The position numbers and the translations under genes were made by a program. From the NCBI GenBank assembly GCA_005882445.1, contig VBAN01000107.1, positions 2,156 to 8,735 on the forward strand: 6,580 nt of DNA, written 5' to 3'. This document shows, piece by piece, positions 1-5,458 of this stretch; within the stretch, counting starts at the first letter, position 1, and every line of letters starts with the position of its first letter. The notes beneath the pieces were generated by a model that was given only the letters and a program-made list of their open reading frames with translations, was not told where the DNA came from and made no database searches. This DNA is from Candidatus Segetimicrobium genomatis (GTDB lineage Bacteria > Sysuimicrobiota > Sysuimicrobiia > Sysuimicrobiales > Segetimicrobiaceae).

Positions 1-642
1 TGCCTCCTCGCTTCGGAGCCCGCCTGTCATGCGGTGCAGCGAGGGAAGGACGGCGCTTTCCACCTCGGACCTCAGACGGGCGATGACCTGCAGCGACTCC
101 TTGTGCTTTTCGACCAGCGCTTCCAGCCCTCGAGACACGCCTTCGCGATCGACGACGAAGGCTTCCAGTTTGGCGACGATGCCCTCGATATACTGCTCCG
201 CGCTTTTCCTGATTTCTTCCACCTTCTGCCCGGCGGCCCGCTCGGCGGCCTGCACCTGATCGTGGGCGGCAAGGCGCGCGCGCTCCAGCGTCTCCTCGGC
301 GGTCTTGCGGGCCGACTGGAGGATCTCTTCGGCGGCGGCCTGAGCGGAGGCCTCGGCGGCCGCCACGGTCTCCTCGACCTTCGCCTTGGCCGATTGGATG
401 ATCCGCTCGCTGGCCCCTTCGGCCTCCGCGAGCGCGCGGGCGATCACCGCGTCCTGCTCCTGATACGCCGCGATCATCTGCTGCGCCGTTGCGGCCTGCT
501 GCTGCAGCTCCTCGGCGTTGGCGGTGGCGTTTTTGAGCAGGGTCTGGGCGGCTTCTGCCTGCCGCTCCAGCTCCTGCGCGATCGCGGTGGCTTCGCGGAT
601 CGATGCGTGAAGCGCCTCACGACTGTGGCCGGTGCCATCCAT
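1..642 (-). CDS. Ala/Glu-rich coiled-coil protein, C-terminus cut by window edge
   Basis: I read this frame directly from the reverse strand. It starts with ATG at 642-640, preceded by AGGGAGG (plus-strand 651-657) at 8 bases spacing, and stays open through base 1, giving 214 residues. The composition is dominated by Ala, Glu, Gln, Lys, Arg and Leu. The first proline is residue 200, so about 199 residues could form one continuous helix or coiled coil. Related phrases recur: IIQSAKAKVEET at 81-92, ILQSARKTAEET at 107-118 and IRKSAEQ at 144-150. There is no signal peptide or membrane segment in the visible part. The pattern resembles the coiled-coil tails of DivIVA-like or ATPase-stalk proteins, but the DivIVA N-terminal membrane-binding motif is absent, so I do not assign a family. 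It is transcribed divergently from the sigma-factor operon. The gene is very likely real; its function is unknown. Confidence 0.85.
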   Translation of the reverse strand, partial: MDGTGHSREALHASIREATAIAQELERQAEAAQTLLKNATANAEELQQQAATAQQMIAAYQEQDAVIARALAEAEGASERIIQSAKAKVEETVAAAEASAQAAAEEILQSARKTAEETLERARLAAHDQVQAAERAAGQKVEEIRKSAEQYIEGIVAKLEAFVVDREGVSRGLEALVEKHKESLQVIARLRSEVESAVLPSLHRMTGGLRSEEA

Positions 643-650
643 CCCCGCAG

Positions 651-657
651 CCTCCCT
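651..657 (-). promoter_or_regulatory. Ribosome binding site of the coiled-coil gene
   Basis: On the minus strand this reads AGGGAGG, 8 bases before the ATG at 642-640. It decides the start of a gene whose stop lies outside the window. Confidence 0.75.
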
Positions 658-755
658 CGGATCACGGATAAGCGGACGCGCGTGTATTCCGCGAGCATCG
701 GTGGCGCCGGAACGATCGGCCCGCCGGTAGTCGCCGCCTGCGCGCTGACCTTCCA

Positions 756-826
756 ATAGGGCATGCCGGCGCGTGTGCCGGCATGCAGCCCTATCCGGCA
801 CTATGCCCACATCGTCGTCCGGATAG
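756..826. repeat. Cluster of overlapping inverted repeats in the divergent intergenic region
   Basis: A perfect 10-base inverted repeat, GCATGCCGGC (761-770) and GCCGGCATGC (777-786), has a 6-base spacer. It extends outward through ATAGG (756-760) and CCTAT (790-794) across a 3-base bulge. A second perfect repeat shares the right flank: CTATCCGG (791-798) and CCGGATAG (819-826), 20 bases apart. The CCTAT element can therefore pair with either partner but not both. No T-run follows on either strand, so this is not a normal intrinsic terminator. It lies between divergent genes, so an operator or a structured 5' leader of the minus-strand gene is possible. The role is not established. Confidence 0.7.
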
Positions 827-920
827 ACGCACTTGCCCGTCAGCGCCCGTGGAGTTCTGTGGAGGTTTCAACGAAGACCGGAACCTGCGCGGAGCATCAC
901 GCCAGCCTCCGGCGAATTCC

Positions 921-949
921 TTGACAATCATCACGCCATATGTTTAACT
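921..949 (+). promoter_or_regulatory. Sigma-70 type promoter for the riboswitch and sigma-factor operon
   Basis: A perfect TTGACA -35 box lies at 921-926. Seventeen bases later is the weak -10 hexamer TTAACT (944-949), preceded by TG one base upstream (941-942) as in extended -10 promoters. TTTAAC at 943-948 with a 16-base spacer is the alternative reading. Transcription would begin near 956, exactly where the first helix of the riboswitch aptamer begins, which supports the call. Surrounding sequence is far more GC-rich than this 30-base stretch. Confidence 0.7.
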
Positions 950-955
950 CACAAT

Positions 956-1046
956 GCTTCCGTCAAGGGCAAACCCAGAGAGATCTGGGGGCGCAAAGCC
1001 ACGGGACAGGCCAGCGGTGCTGGCAAGTCAGCCGGGTTGCCGGAGC
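956..1046 (+). promoter_or_regulatory. Cyclic di-GMP-I riboswitch aptamer (GEMM-I)
   Basis: The conserved cores of the class I c-di-GMP riboswitch are present in order: AGGGCAAACC (966-975), CGCAAAGCC (992-1000) and GCCGGGTTGCCG (1031-1042). The secondary structure fits the family. P2 is CCCAGA (974-979) with TCTGGG (984-989), capped by the GNRA tetraloop GAGA (980-983). P3 is CGG (1002-1004) with CCG (1032-1034), GAC (1005-1007) with GTC (1027-1029), then a small internal loop AG/AA suited to receive the tetraloop, and a tip of GCCAGC (1010-1015) with GCTGGC (1019-1024). A closing P1 of 956-962 with 1041-1046 forms with one bulged base. The intact GGG in the first core fits c-di-GMP rather than the variant subclass for cyclic AMP-GMP, although that distinction is from memory. 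It sits in the leader of a sigma-factor/pilus-ATPase operon. Confidence 0.93.
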
Positions 1047-1052
1047 GGCAAC
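1036..1052 (+). promoter_or_regulatory. Alternative hairpin competing with aptamer P1
   Basis: GTTGCCG (1036-1042) and CGGCAAC (1046-1052) form a perfect 7-base stem with a GAG loop. The left arm is the conserved 3' core of the aptamer, and the hairpin also consumes the 3' strand of P1. Ligand-bound aptamer and this hairpin cannot coexist, which is what a riboswitch expression platform needs. Whether it turns expression on or off cannot be told from sequence alone. Confidence 0.5.
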
Positions 1053-1067
1053 TTAAGGCCAACTTGT

Positions 1068-1092
1068 GACCTCCCGTGATGCGCGGGAGGTC
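1068..1092 (+). terminator. Candidate leader terminator or regulatory hairpin after the riboswitch
   Basis: GACCTCCCG (1068-1076) and CGGGAGGTC (1084-1092) form a perfect 9-base GC-rich stem with a 7-base loop. The position, about 20 bases after the aptamer, is typical of a riboswitch-controlled terminator. However, the following bases (GTCATGTTTCTCC) have only a three-T run, so intrinsic termination would be weak. The arms are also anti-ribosome-binding-site-like (CCTCCC) and ribosome-binding-site-like (GGGAGG), so the hairpin may instead steer pairing of the downstream leader. Confidence 0.4.
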
Positions 1093-1102
1093 GTCATGTT
1101 TC

Positions 1103-1155
1103 TCCCCTCCCGCGGCTCATCGCCGCGACCTGGTCGTCGCTCGTCGAGGAGGGGA
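1103..1155 (+). promoter_or_regulatory. Predicted helix masking the sigma-factor ribosome binding site
   Basis: TCCCCTCC (1103-1110) is a perfect 8-base complement of GGAGGGGA (1148-1155), which contains the Shine-Dalgarno sequence of the sigma-factor gene (AGGAGG at 1147-1152, 5 bases before ATG 1158). Between them is a separate hairpin, CGCGGC (1111-1116) with GCCGCG (1122-1127), that would bring the two strands together. This would block ribosome entry. Link to the riboswitch state is an inference. Confidence 0.45.
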
Positions 1156-1157
1156 TC

Positions 1158-2006
1158 ATGGCCAGCACTCGATCGGCTGTCAAGGAGCCCCACACGGACA
1201 TCTCCCCGCCGCAACAAGATACCGAACTCGACCTCGCACTGCTCGCAAAGTTCCGCCAGTACCGGCGCGCCAGCACTCCGCAGCTGCGGGAGGAACTCGT
1301 CTGCCATTACCTGCCCCTGGCCAAGCGAATCGCGCGCCGGTATGTTCGGGTCGGCGTCCCGCTCGACGACCTGGCGCAGATCGGCACGATCGGCCTGATG
1401 AACGCGGTGGGGTCGTTCGACCCAGGCCGCGGCGTCAAGTTTGAAGCGTACGCGTACCACCATATCGCCGGGGAGATCCGGCACTACCTGCGTGACGCCG
1501 TCGACCAGATGCGGGCGCCCCGGTGGGTGCGGAAGCTCTACGGCGAAGTGACGGAGACGGTCGCCGGGCTGCGGCAGAGCCTCGGCCGGACGCCGACGCT
1601 CTCGGAAATCGCCAAGCGGATGAACCTTACCGAAGCCGGCGTCCTCGAGATTCTCCGTGCGCACAACCAGTCCCGCGTCCATTCCATGAGCGATCTCGTG
1701 GACCATCAAGAGGTCCGGCGGGACGTGATCGCGCATCAACGGTACATTTCGTTCCAGCTCCCCATCGAGGACCGGATCATTTTGTTGAAGGCGGTTGAGC
1801 GCCTCGCGGACCTGCAGCGAAAAGTGGTCTACTACCTGTTCTACCAGGATCTGACCCAGAGCGAAGTGGCCAGCCGGTTGGGAGTCTCGCAGCGGCACGT
1901 CTCTCGGGTGCTCGCCGCCGCGCTGAAGCGTCTTGCGACACTCCTCAAAACGGGTGAAGGTGACGACGCCAGGGACGGGACGACAGAGGAGGTACGAGAG
2001 CCGTGA
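1158..2006 (+). CDS. RNA polymerase sigma factor, group 3 (SigB/SigF/SigG-like)
   Basis: The 282-residue product is a promoter-recognition subunit that directs RNA polymerase to a specialised regulon. Sigma region 2 spans roughly residues 45-112, with YLPLAKRIARRY, DDLAQIGTIGLMNAV and KFEAYAYHHIAGEIRHYLRD. Region 3 follows at about 120-170 (PRWVRKLYGEV, then GRTPTLSEIAKRMNLT). Region 4 with the helix-turn-helix is at about 208-266 (LTQSEVASRLGVSQRHVSRV). The absence of region 1.1, the presence of region 3, and the PRWV-like opening of region 3 fit the SigB/SigF/SigG branch of the sigma-70 family. No anti-sigma or anti-anti-sigma partner is in the window. ATG 1158 has AGGAGG at 5 bases. The leader carries a c-di-GMP riboswitch, so synthesis of this sigma factor is likely second-messenger controlled. 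It overlaps the next gene by 4 bases (GTGA). Confidence 0.93.
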   Translation: MASTRSAVKEPHTDISPPQQDTELDLALLAKFRQYRRASTPQLREELVCHYLPLAKRIARRYVRVGVPLDDLAQIGTIGLMNAVGSFDPGRGVKFEAYAYHHIAGEIRHYLRDAVDQMRAPRWVRKLYGEVTETVAGLRQSLGRTPTLSEIAKRMNLTEAGVLEILRAHNQSRVHSMSDLVDHQEVRRDVIAHQRYISFQLPIEDRIILLKAVERLADLQRKVVYYLFYQDLTQSEVASRLGVSQRHVSRVLAAALKRLATLLKTGEGDDARDGTTEEVREP

Positions 2007-2266
2007 AGCCATCGGACGATCTGCCGATCTATCCCATCAGGACCGTTGCGTCGCTGTCGGGAGTCGACGCGCGGCGCCTGCGGAGTTGGGAGGTGGAGTA
2101 TCAGCTCCTCCGTCCCGCGCGGACCAAGGGCGGACACCGGTTGTACTCCACCCGGGATCTCCGGTTGGTTCACCAGGTGGACGGCGACGAGACCACCCCG
2201 CGGCCTCGAGCCCCCGAGCCGGCCGGCGCCATGGGGGCCGGCAACACTGGGAGGCGGGGTGAATGA
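2003..2266 (+). CDS. Small stand-alone MerR-type DNA-binding protein
   Basis: The 87-residue product has a MerR-like winged helix-turn-helix at about residues 8-56. It reads IRTVASLSGVDARRLRSWE, followed by the wing RPARTKGGHRLYSTRDL, a close match to the family's usual LRPxRTxGGxRxYS pattern. Classical MerR proteins continue with a dimerisation helix and an effector domain. Here the fold is followed only by about 30 residues rich in Pro, Ala, Gly and Arg, as in small MerR-like regulators such as BldC or HspR. The GTG start at 2003 overlaps the sigma-factor stop (GTGA) and has GAGGAGG 10 bases upstream, implying translational coupling. The stop overlaps the next start (ATGA). It probably acts on DNA with, or in feedback on, the sigma factor. 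The target is unknown, and the short tail may be natural rather than a truncation. Confidence 0.85.
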   Translation: MKPSDDLPIYPIRTVASLSGVDARRLRSWEVEYQLLRPARTKGGHRLYSTRDLRLVHQVDGDETTPRPRAPEPAGAMGAGNTGRRGE

Positions 2267-2640
2267 AGAAGGCCCGAGAGGTCCTCGGGGCCATGGTGGC
2301 GGGGACCGACGGGGTCTTGGCGGCGGGGCTGATCGGCATGGACGGGGCGCCGATCGAGCTCCTGAAGATGGAAGCCGGATTCCCTGCGGAGAACGTGAGC
2401 CAGGACGTCGTCACCGCCGCGAAGCTCCTGCTCTACATGGTCCGCAAGGCCGAGGGGGGCTCCTTCGACCAGTTGATGATGAGCTGCGAGCGGTTCACGG
2501 TCTTGGCGGCGATGCCGGGACTCGACTACTGCGTCGCATTGTTTCTCAGCAGCAGAGGCAACGTCGGGAAAGCCCGGGTGCAGTTCCGGCGGTACCTGCC
2601 GGAGCTCGTCAACGCTGTCGATCCTGCCGCGGCAGGGTAG
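2263..2640 (+). CDS. Roadblock/LC7 domain protein, first copy
   Basis: The 125-residue protein has the Roadblock/LC7 pattern. A first helix (EVLGAMVAGTDGVLAAGLI) leads to a strand-turn-strand (GLIGMDGAPIELLKM), then a central helix (DVVTAAKLLLYMVRKA) and two further strands (FTVLAAMPGLDYCVALFL) before a final helix. Roadblock proteins such as MglB dimerise and act as scaffolds or GTPase-activating partners for small Ras-like GTPases that control polarity and type IV pili. No MglA-type GTPase is in the window. The ATG at 2263 overlaps the preceding stop and has GGGAGG at 8 bases. The sequence differs strongly from the second copy, so they may form a heterodimer. The family call is good; the partner is inferred. 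Confidence 0.8.
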   Translation: MKKAREVLGAMVAGTDGVLAAGLIGMDGAPIELLKMEAGFPAENVSQDVVTAAKLLLYMVRKAEGGSFDQLMMSCERFTVLAAMPGLDYCVALFLSSRGNVGKARVQFRRYLPELVNAVDPAAAG

Positions 2641-2671
2641 CACAGACGCTGGCAGGGAGGGGACGTGAGCG

Positions 2672-3037
2672 GTGGCGACAGCAACGGCCAATCTCAAAGA
2701 GGTGCTCGCCGAGCTGACTAAAAAGCCCGGCGTCATCGCGGCGTGTGTCGCGAGCCGCGACGGCTTCGTGATCGAGGGGCTCACGTCCGAAGAAGAGTTC
2801 GACATGGACGCCCTGGGCGCGTTCACGAGCAGCGCGCTGATCGGCTGGGAGACCTTCGGCACCGACGCGTCGGCCGGCGGCCCGCAGATGCTGCTGGTGG
2901 AATTTGAAAGCGGGCCCATTGCGGTCTCCCCGGCGGGAGATGCGGTGCTCGTGGTCATGGGCAACCGGCTCTGCAACCTGGGGCGGCTGCGGATCGAAGC
3001 CGCCCGGGCGCGGGAGGCCGTGGCGGCGTGCTTGTAG
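2672..3037 (+). CDS. Roadblock/LC7 domain protein, second copy (MglB-like)
   Basis: The 121-residue protein shows the Roadblock fold more clearly than its neighbour. It has helix 1 LKEVLAELTKKPGVIAACV, the turn SRDGFVIEGL, a long central helix (DMDALGAFTSSALIGWETF), then LLVEFESGPIAVSPAG and VLVVMGN strands and a closing helix (LGRLRIEAARAREAVAA). Proteins of this type regulate small GTPases or scaffold complexes at cell poles. It starts at GTG 2672 with GGGAGGGG about 9 bases upstream and lies 31 bases after the first copy. Its stop at 3035-3037 is embedded in the ribosome binding site of the next gene, so expression of the pilus ATPase is probably coupled to it. Confidence 0.87.
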   Translation: MATATANLKEVLAELTKKPGVIAACVASRDGFVIEGLTSEEEFDMDALGAFTSSALIGWETFGTDASAGGPQMLLVEFESGPIAVSPAGDAVLVVMGNRLCNLGRLRIEAARAREAVAACL

Positions 3038-3051
3038 GAGATCCGCAGGGC

Positions 3052-5418
3052 ATGCAGGCGCCAGACGACGCGTCCGACCTTCCAGACGAGATCGCCCGGC
3101 AGCTGGCCGAGTACCGGCAGGCGCTGGATCTGCCGGAGCTCGACGTCGGCCTCGATGTCGCGGTCTGGTTTCACACCGGCCAGTCGCACCGCGCCTCGGG
3201 ACAGATCGAGAGCGCGGTGGCGTGCTTCAAGAAGGTCATCGAGCTGGCCCCCGGCGACGCGTTTGCCTACTGGGAGCTGGTCGACCTCTACGTCGAGCAG
3301 GGGGTCCCGCCGGCCGCCGTGATGGTCCTCAGCGCGCTGGGGGAGCAGCTGTCGGGCGGTCAAGAGTGGATCGGGGCGATCGCCGCATGGGAGCGCGCGA
3401 GTGAGCTCGCCCCCGACGATGCCGACGTGCTGAAGGCGCTGCGCGACGCGTATGCCGGGGCGGGGAACCACCATGAAGCCGGCAGGGTCGAGTCGGCCCT
3501 CGAGACCCTCAGGCCGGCGGCCCCGACCGCCGCCAAGGCGCCGGCCTCGAAGCCCGCGGCCCCCCCGGCCCCCGAGCCGGCGCAGAATGCCGCGCCTCCC
3601 GCATCGCCGGCCGCGCCGGCGCGCCCGGCCCCCACCCGGCGGACGCCCCCGCCCGCGGAGCCGAAGACGCCGCCGCCGGGCCCGCAGCCGGCCAAGAAAC
3701 CGGCGCCCGCGTCCTTCGACAAGTCCGGCCGCGACGCCCGGGGAAACGGACCGGGGCGTCCGGGCAGCGCCGCGCCTTCCCCGGGATCGCACGCCGCTGA
3801 GCGCGGCAAGAACTGGCCCCGCGAGACCCGCCTCGGCGAGATCTGCCTGAGCCACGGGTGGGTGACCGAGGAGCAGATGCGGCGGGCGAACGAAATTCAA
3901 CGGCAGAGCAACGCCCGGATGGGGCGGATCCTGGTCGAGATGGACGCCATCTCAGAACAGCAGCTGTCCCAGGCGCTGGCCGAGCAGTGGCGGCTCCGCT
4001 ATATCGACCTTGCCGATACCGTGGTGGATTCCGAGGTCGCCCGCCTCATCCCCTCCTACCTGGCCCGCCGCCACGGGGTCGTCGCGATCGGGCGGGAAGG
4101 GAACCGCCTCGTCGTCGCCATGTCCGACCCCTCGAACGTCGTGGCGATCGACGACATCCGCCTGCTGACCGGCCTCGAAGTCGAGGTGGTGATCGCCAGC
4201 GCCGCCGACATCGCCAAAGCCCAGGGGCTGGTCTACGGCGGCGGCGGCGATATGGAGGAGATGTTCCGGGCGGAATCGGAACCCGAGGAGCCGCGGCAGG
4301 ACGAGACCAACCTCGAGCACCTCCGGACCGCGGTCGAGGAAGCCCCGATCATCCGCGCGGTCAACGACATCCTCAGCAAGGCCATTCTGGCCGGGGCGAG
4401 CGACATCCACATCGAGCCCCACCGCCACGACGTGAAGGTCCGGCTGCGGATCGACGGGGTCATGCAGGACATCATGTCGCCCCCCAAGGTGGTGCAGGCG
4501 CCGCTGATCTCCCGCCTCAAGATCCTCGCCGACATGGATATCGCGGAGCGCCGGCTGCCGCAGGACGGCCACATCCACCTCAAGGCGGAGGGCAAAGAAT
4601 ACGACCTGCGCGTCAGCACCCTGCCCACCGTGCTGGGCGAGAAGATGGTGCTGCGGATCCTGGACCAGTCGAGCACGAAGGTCGCCCTCCACGAGCTCGG
4701 GTTTGCCGGCTCCCTGCTCGAGGTCTGGGAGAGCCTCATCACCAAACCCTACGGCATGATCCTCGTGACCGGGCCGACCGGCAGCGGGAAGACGACGACC
4801 CTCTATACGTCGCTCGCCCGGATCAACACTCCGGAGCGGAACATCGTCAGCGTGGAGAACCCGGTGGAGTACCAGATCCCGCGCGTCAACCAGGTGCAGG
4901 TCAATATCAAAGTGGGCCTGACGTTTGCCAGCGGCCTCAGGACGATCCTGCGCCAGGACCCCGACGTGGTGCTGATCGGGGAGATCCGGGACCGCGAAAC
5001 GGCGGAGATCGCCGTCCAGGCGTCGATGACCGGCCACCTGGTCCTCAGCACGATCCACACCAACGATGCCCCCAGCGCGGTCGTGCGATTGCGCGATATG
5101 GGGGTGGAGCCCTTCCTCATTACCTCGTCGCTGATCGGCGTGCTGGCGCAGCGGCTCCTGCGGGTGACCTGCTCGAAGTGCAAGGAAGCCTACGTGCCGC
5201 CCGTCGATGCCCTGCGCCGCCTGGGGCTCGAGCACGATTCGGCGGCGGATGTCCGCCTCTACCGGGGCGAGGGGTGCGACCACTGCCGGAAGACCGGCTA
5301 CAAGGGGCGCCTCGGGGTGTTCGAGCTGATGGTCATCACCGATCCGATTCGGGCGCTCGCCGTGACCGGCGCGCCCACCGGCCGTGAGCAAGGTGCTGGA
5401 GGGGGTGACGACATTTGA
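3052..5418 (+). CDS. pilB: Type IV pilus assembly ATPase PilB-like, with TPR and MshEN domains; C-terminus frameshifted
   Basis: This hexameric ATPase would power pilus extension at the inner-membrane base. Numbered from ATG 3052 (788 residues), a TPR-like helical region spans about 37-152 and a Pro/Ala-rich linker about 155-255. An MshEN-type domain begins at 260 with two 24-residue motifs (260-283 starting RLG, 289-312 starting RMG) five residues apart. The secretion ATPase core runs from about 432, with Walker A GPTGSGKT (574-581), Walker B DPDVVLIGE (636-644), His box residues H662 and H669, and zinc cysteines C707, C710, C742 and C745. PilB normally ends in a DG..KVLEG.TT.EE..RV tail; here that tail is partly missing and out of frame, and the protein ends in REQGAGGGDDI. 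ATG 3052 has AGGAG 10 bases upstream; GTG 3028 (GGGAGG upstream) would add 8 residues and overlap the Roadblock gene. GspE is the alternative family name. Confidence 0.93.
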   Translation: MQAPDDASDLPDEIARQLAEYRQALDLPELDVGLDVAVWFHTGQSHRASGQIESAVACFKKVIELAPGDAFAYWELVDLYVEQGVPPAAVMVLSALGEQLSGGQEWIGAIAAWERASELAPDDADVLKALRDAYAGAGNHHEAGRVESALETLRPAAPTAAKAPASKPAAPPAPEPAQNAAPPASPAAPARPAPTRRTPPPAEPKTPPPGPQPAKKPAPASFDKSGRDARGNGPGRPGSAAPSPGSHAAERGKNWPRETRLGEICLSHGWVTEEQMRRANEIQRQSNARMGRILVEMDAISEQQLSQALAEQWRLRYIDLADTVVDSEVARLIPSYLARRHGVVAIGREGNRLVVAMSDPSNVVAIDDIRLLTGLEVEVVIASAADIAKAQGLVYGGGGDMEEMFRAESEPEEPRQDETNLEHLRTAVEEAPIIRAVNDILSKAILAGASDIHIEPHRHDVKVRLRIDGVMQDIMSPPKVVQAPLISRLKILADMDIAERRLPQDGHIHLKAEGKEYDLRVSTLPTVLGEKMVLRILDQSSTKVALHELGFAGSLLEVWESLITKPYGMILVTGPTGSGKTTTLYTSLARINTPERNIVSVENPVEYQIPRVNQVQVNIKVGLTFASGLRTILRQDPDVVLIGEIRDRETAEIAVQASMTGHLVLSTIHTNDAPSAVVRLRDMGVEPFLITSSLIGVLAQRLLRVTCSKCKEAYVPPVDALRRLGLEHDSAADVRLYRGEGCDHCRKTGYKGRLGVFELMVITDPIRALAVTGAPTGREQGAGGGDDI

Positions 5419-5458
5419 GGAGATGCTTCGGGTTGTGTTCGTGACCGAGTCGGTCTGA
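5384..5458 (+). other. Out-of-frame remnant of the PilB C-terminal tail
   Basis: In the +1-shifted frame the bases read VSKVLEGVTTFEEMLRVV and end at TGA 5456-5458. This is the canonical last segment of PilB/GspE ATPases. The main frame reaches only TDPIRALAVTGAPT before diverging, and the shifted frame has a stop at 5363-5365, so the frame changed between 5366 and 5384. The usual intervening residues (a helix followed by a GM.TL..DG stretch) are absent, so the cause is a deletion of a length not divisible by three rather than a single-base slip. Confidence 0.8.

Noticed and set aside
34..759. Long plus-strand open frame rich in Leu, Gly and Arg
   Set aside because: It is the exact antisense of the coiled-coil gene's codons; Leu/Gly/Arg is what Glu/Ala codons give when read backwards, and it starts at GTG without a ribosome binding site.
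833..1069. 78-residue frame over the promoter and riboswitch
   Set aside because: It overlaps a strongly supported structured RNA and has no ribosome binding site or recognisable domain.
1053..2012. 319-residue minus-strand frame opposite the sigma factor
   Set aside because: The plus strand encodes a clear sigma factor; this frame has no recognisable domain and is a GC-rich antisense shadow.
3520..3816. Pro/Ala stretch as a nucleotide repeat or CRISPR-like array
   Set aside because: There is no regular repeat unit or spacer; it is low-complexity coding sequence for a flexible linker.
2170..3900. 576-residue minus-strand frame
   Set aside because: It covers two Roadblock genes and the start of the PilB-like gene; its Arg/Gly-rich repeats mirror the Pro/Ala linker read backwards.
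3858..5387. 509-residue plus-strand frame inside the PilB-like gene
   Set aside because: It is a shifted frame with Arg/Gly/Pro-rich composition and no domains, while the main frame carries every ATPase motif.
5384..5418. Programmed frameshift to produce the full PilB tail
   Set aside because: There is no clear slippery heptamer at the transition, and the conserved residues before KVLEG are missing, so shifting frames would not restore a normal tail.
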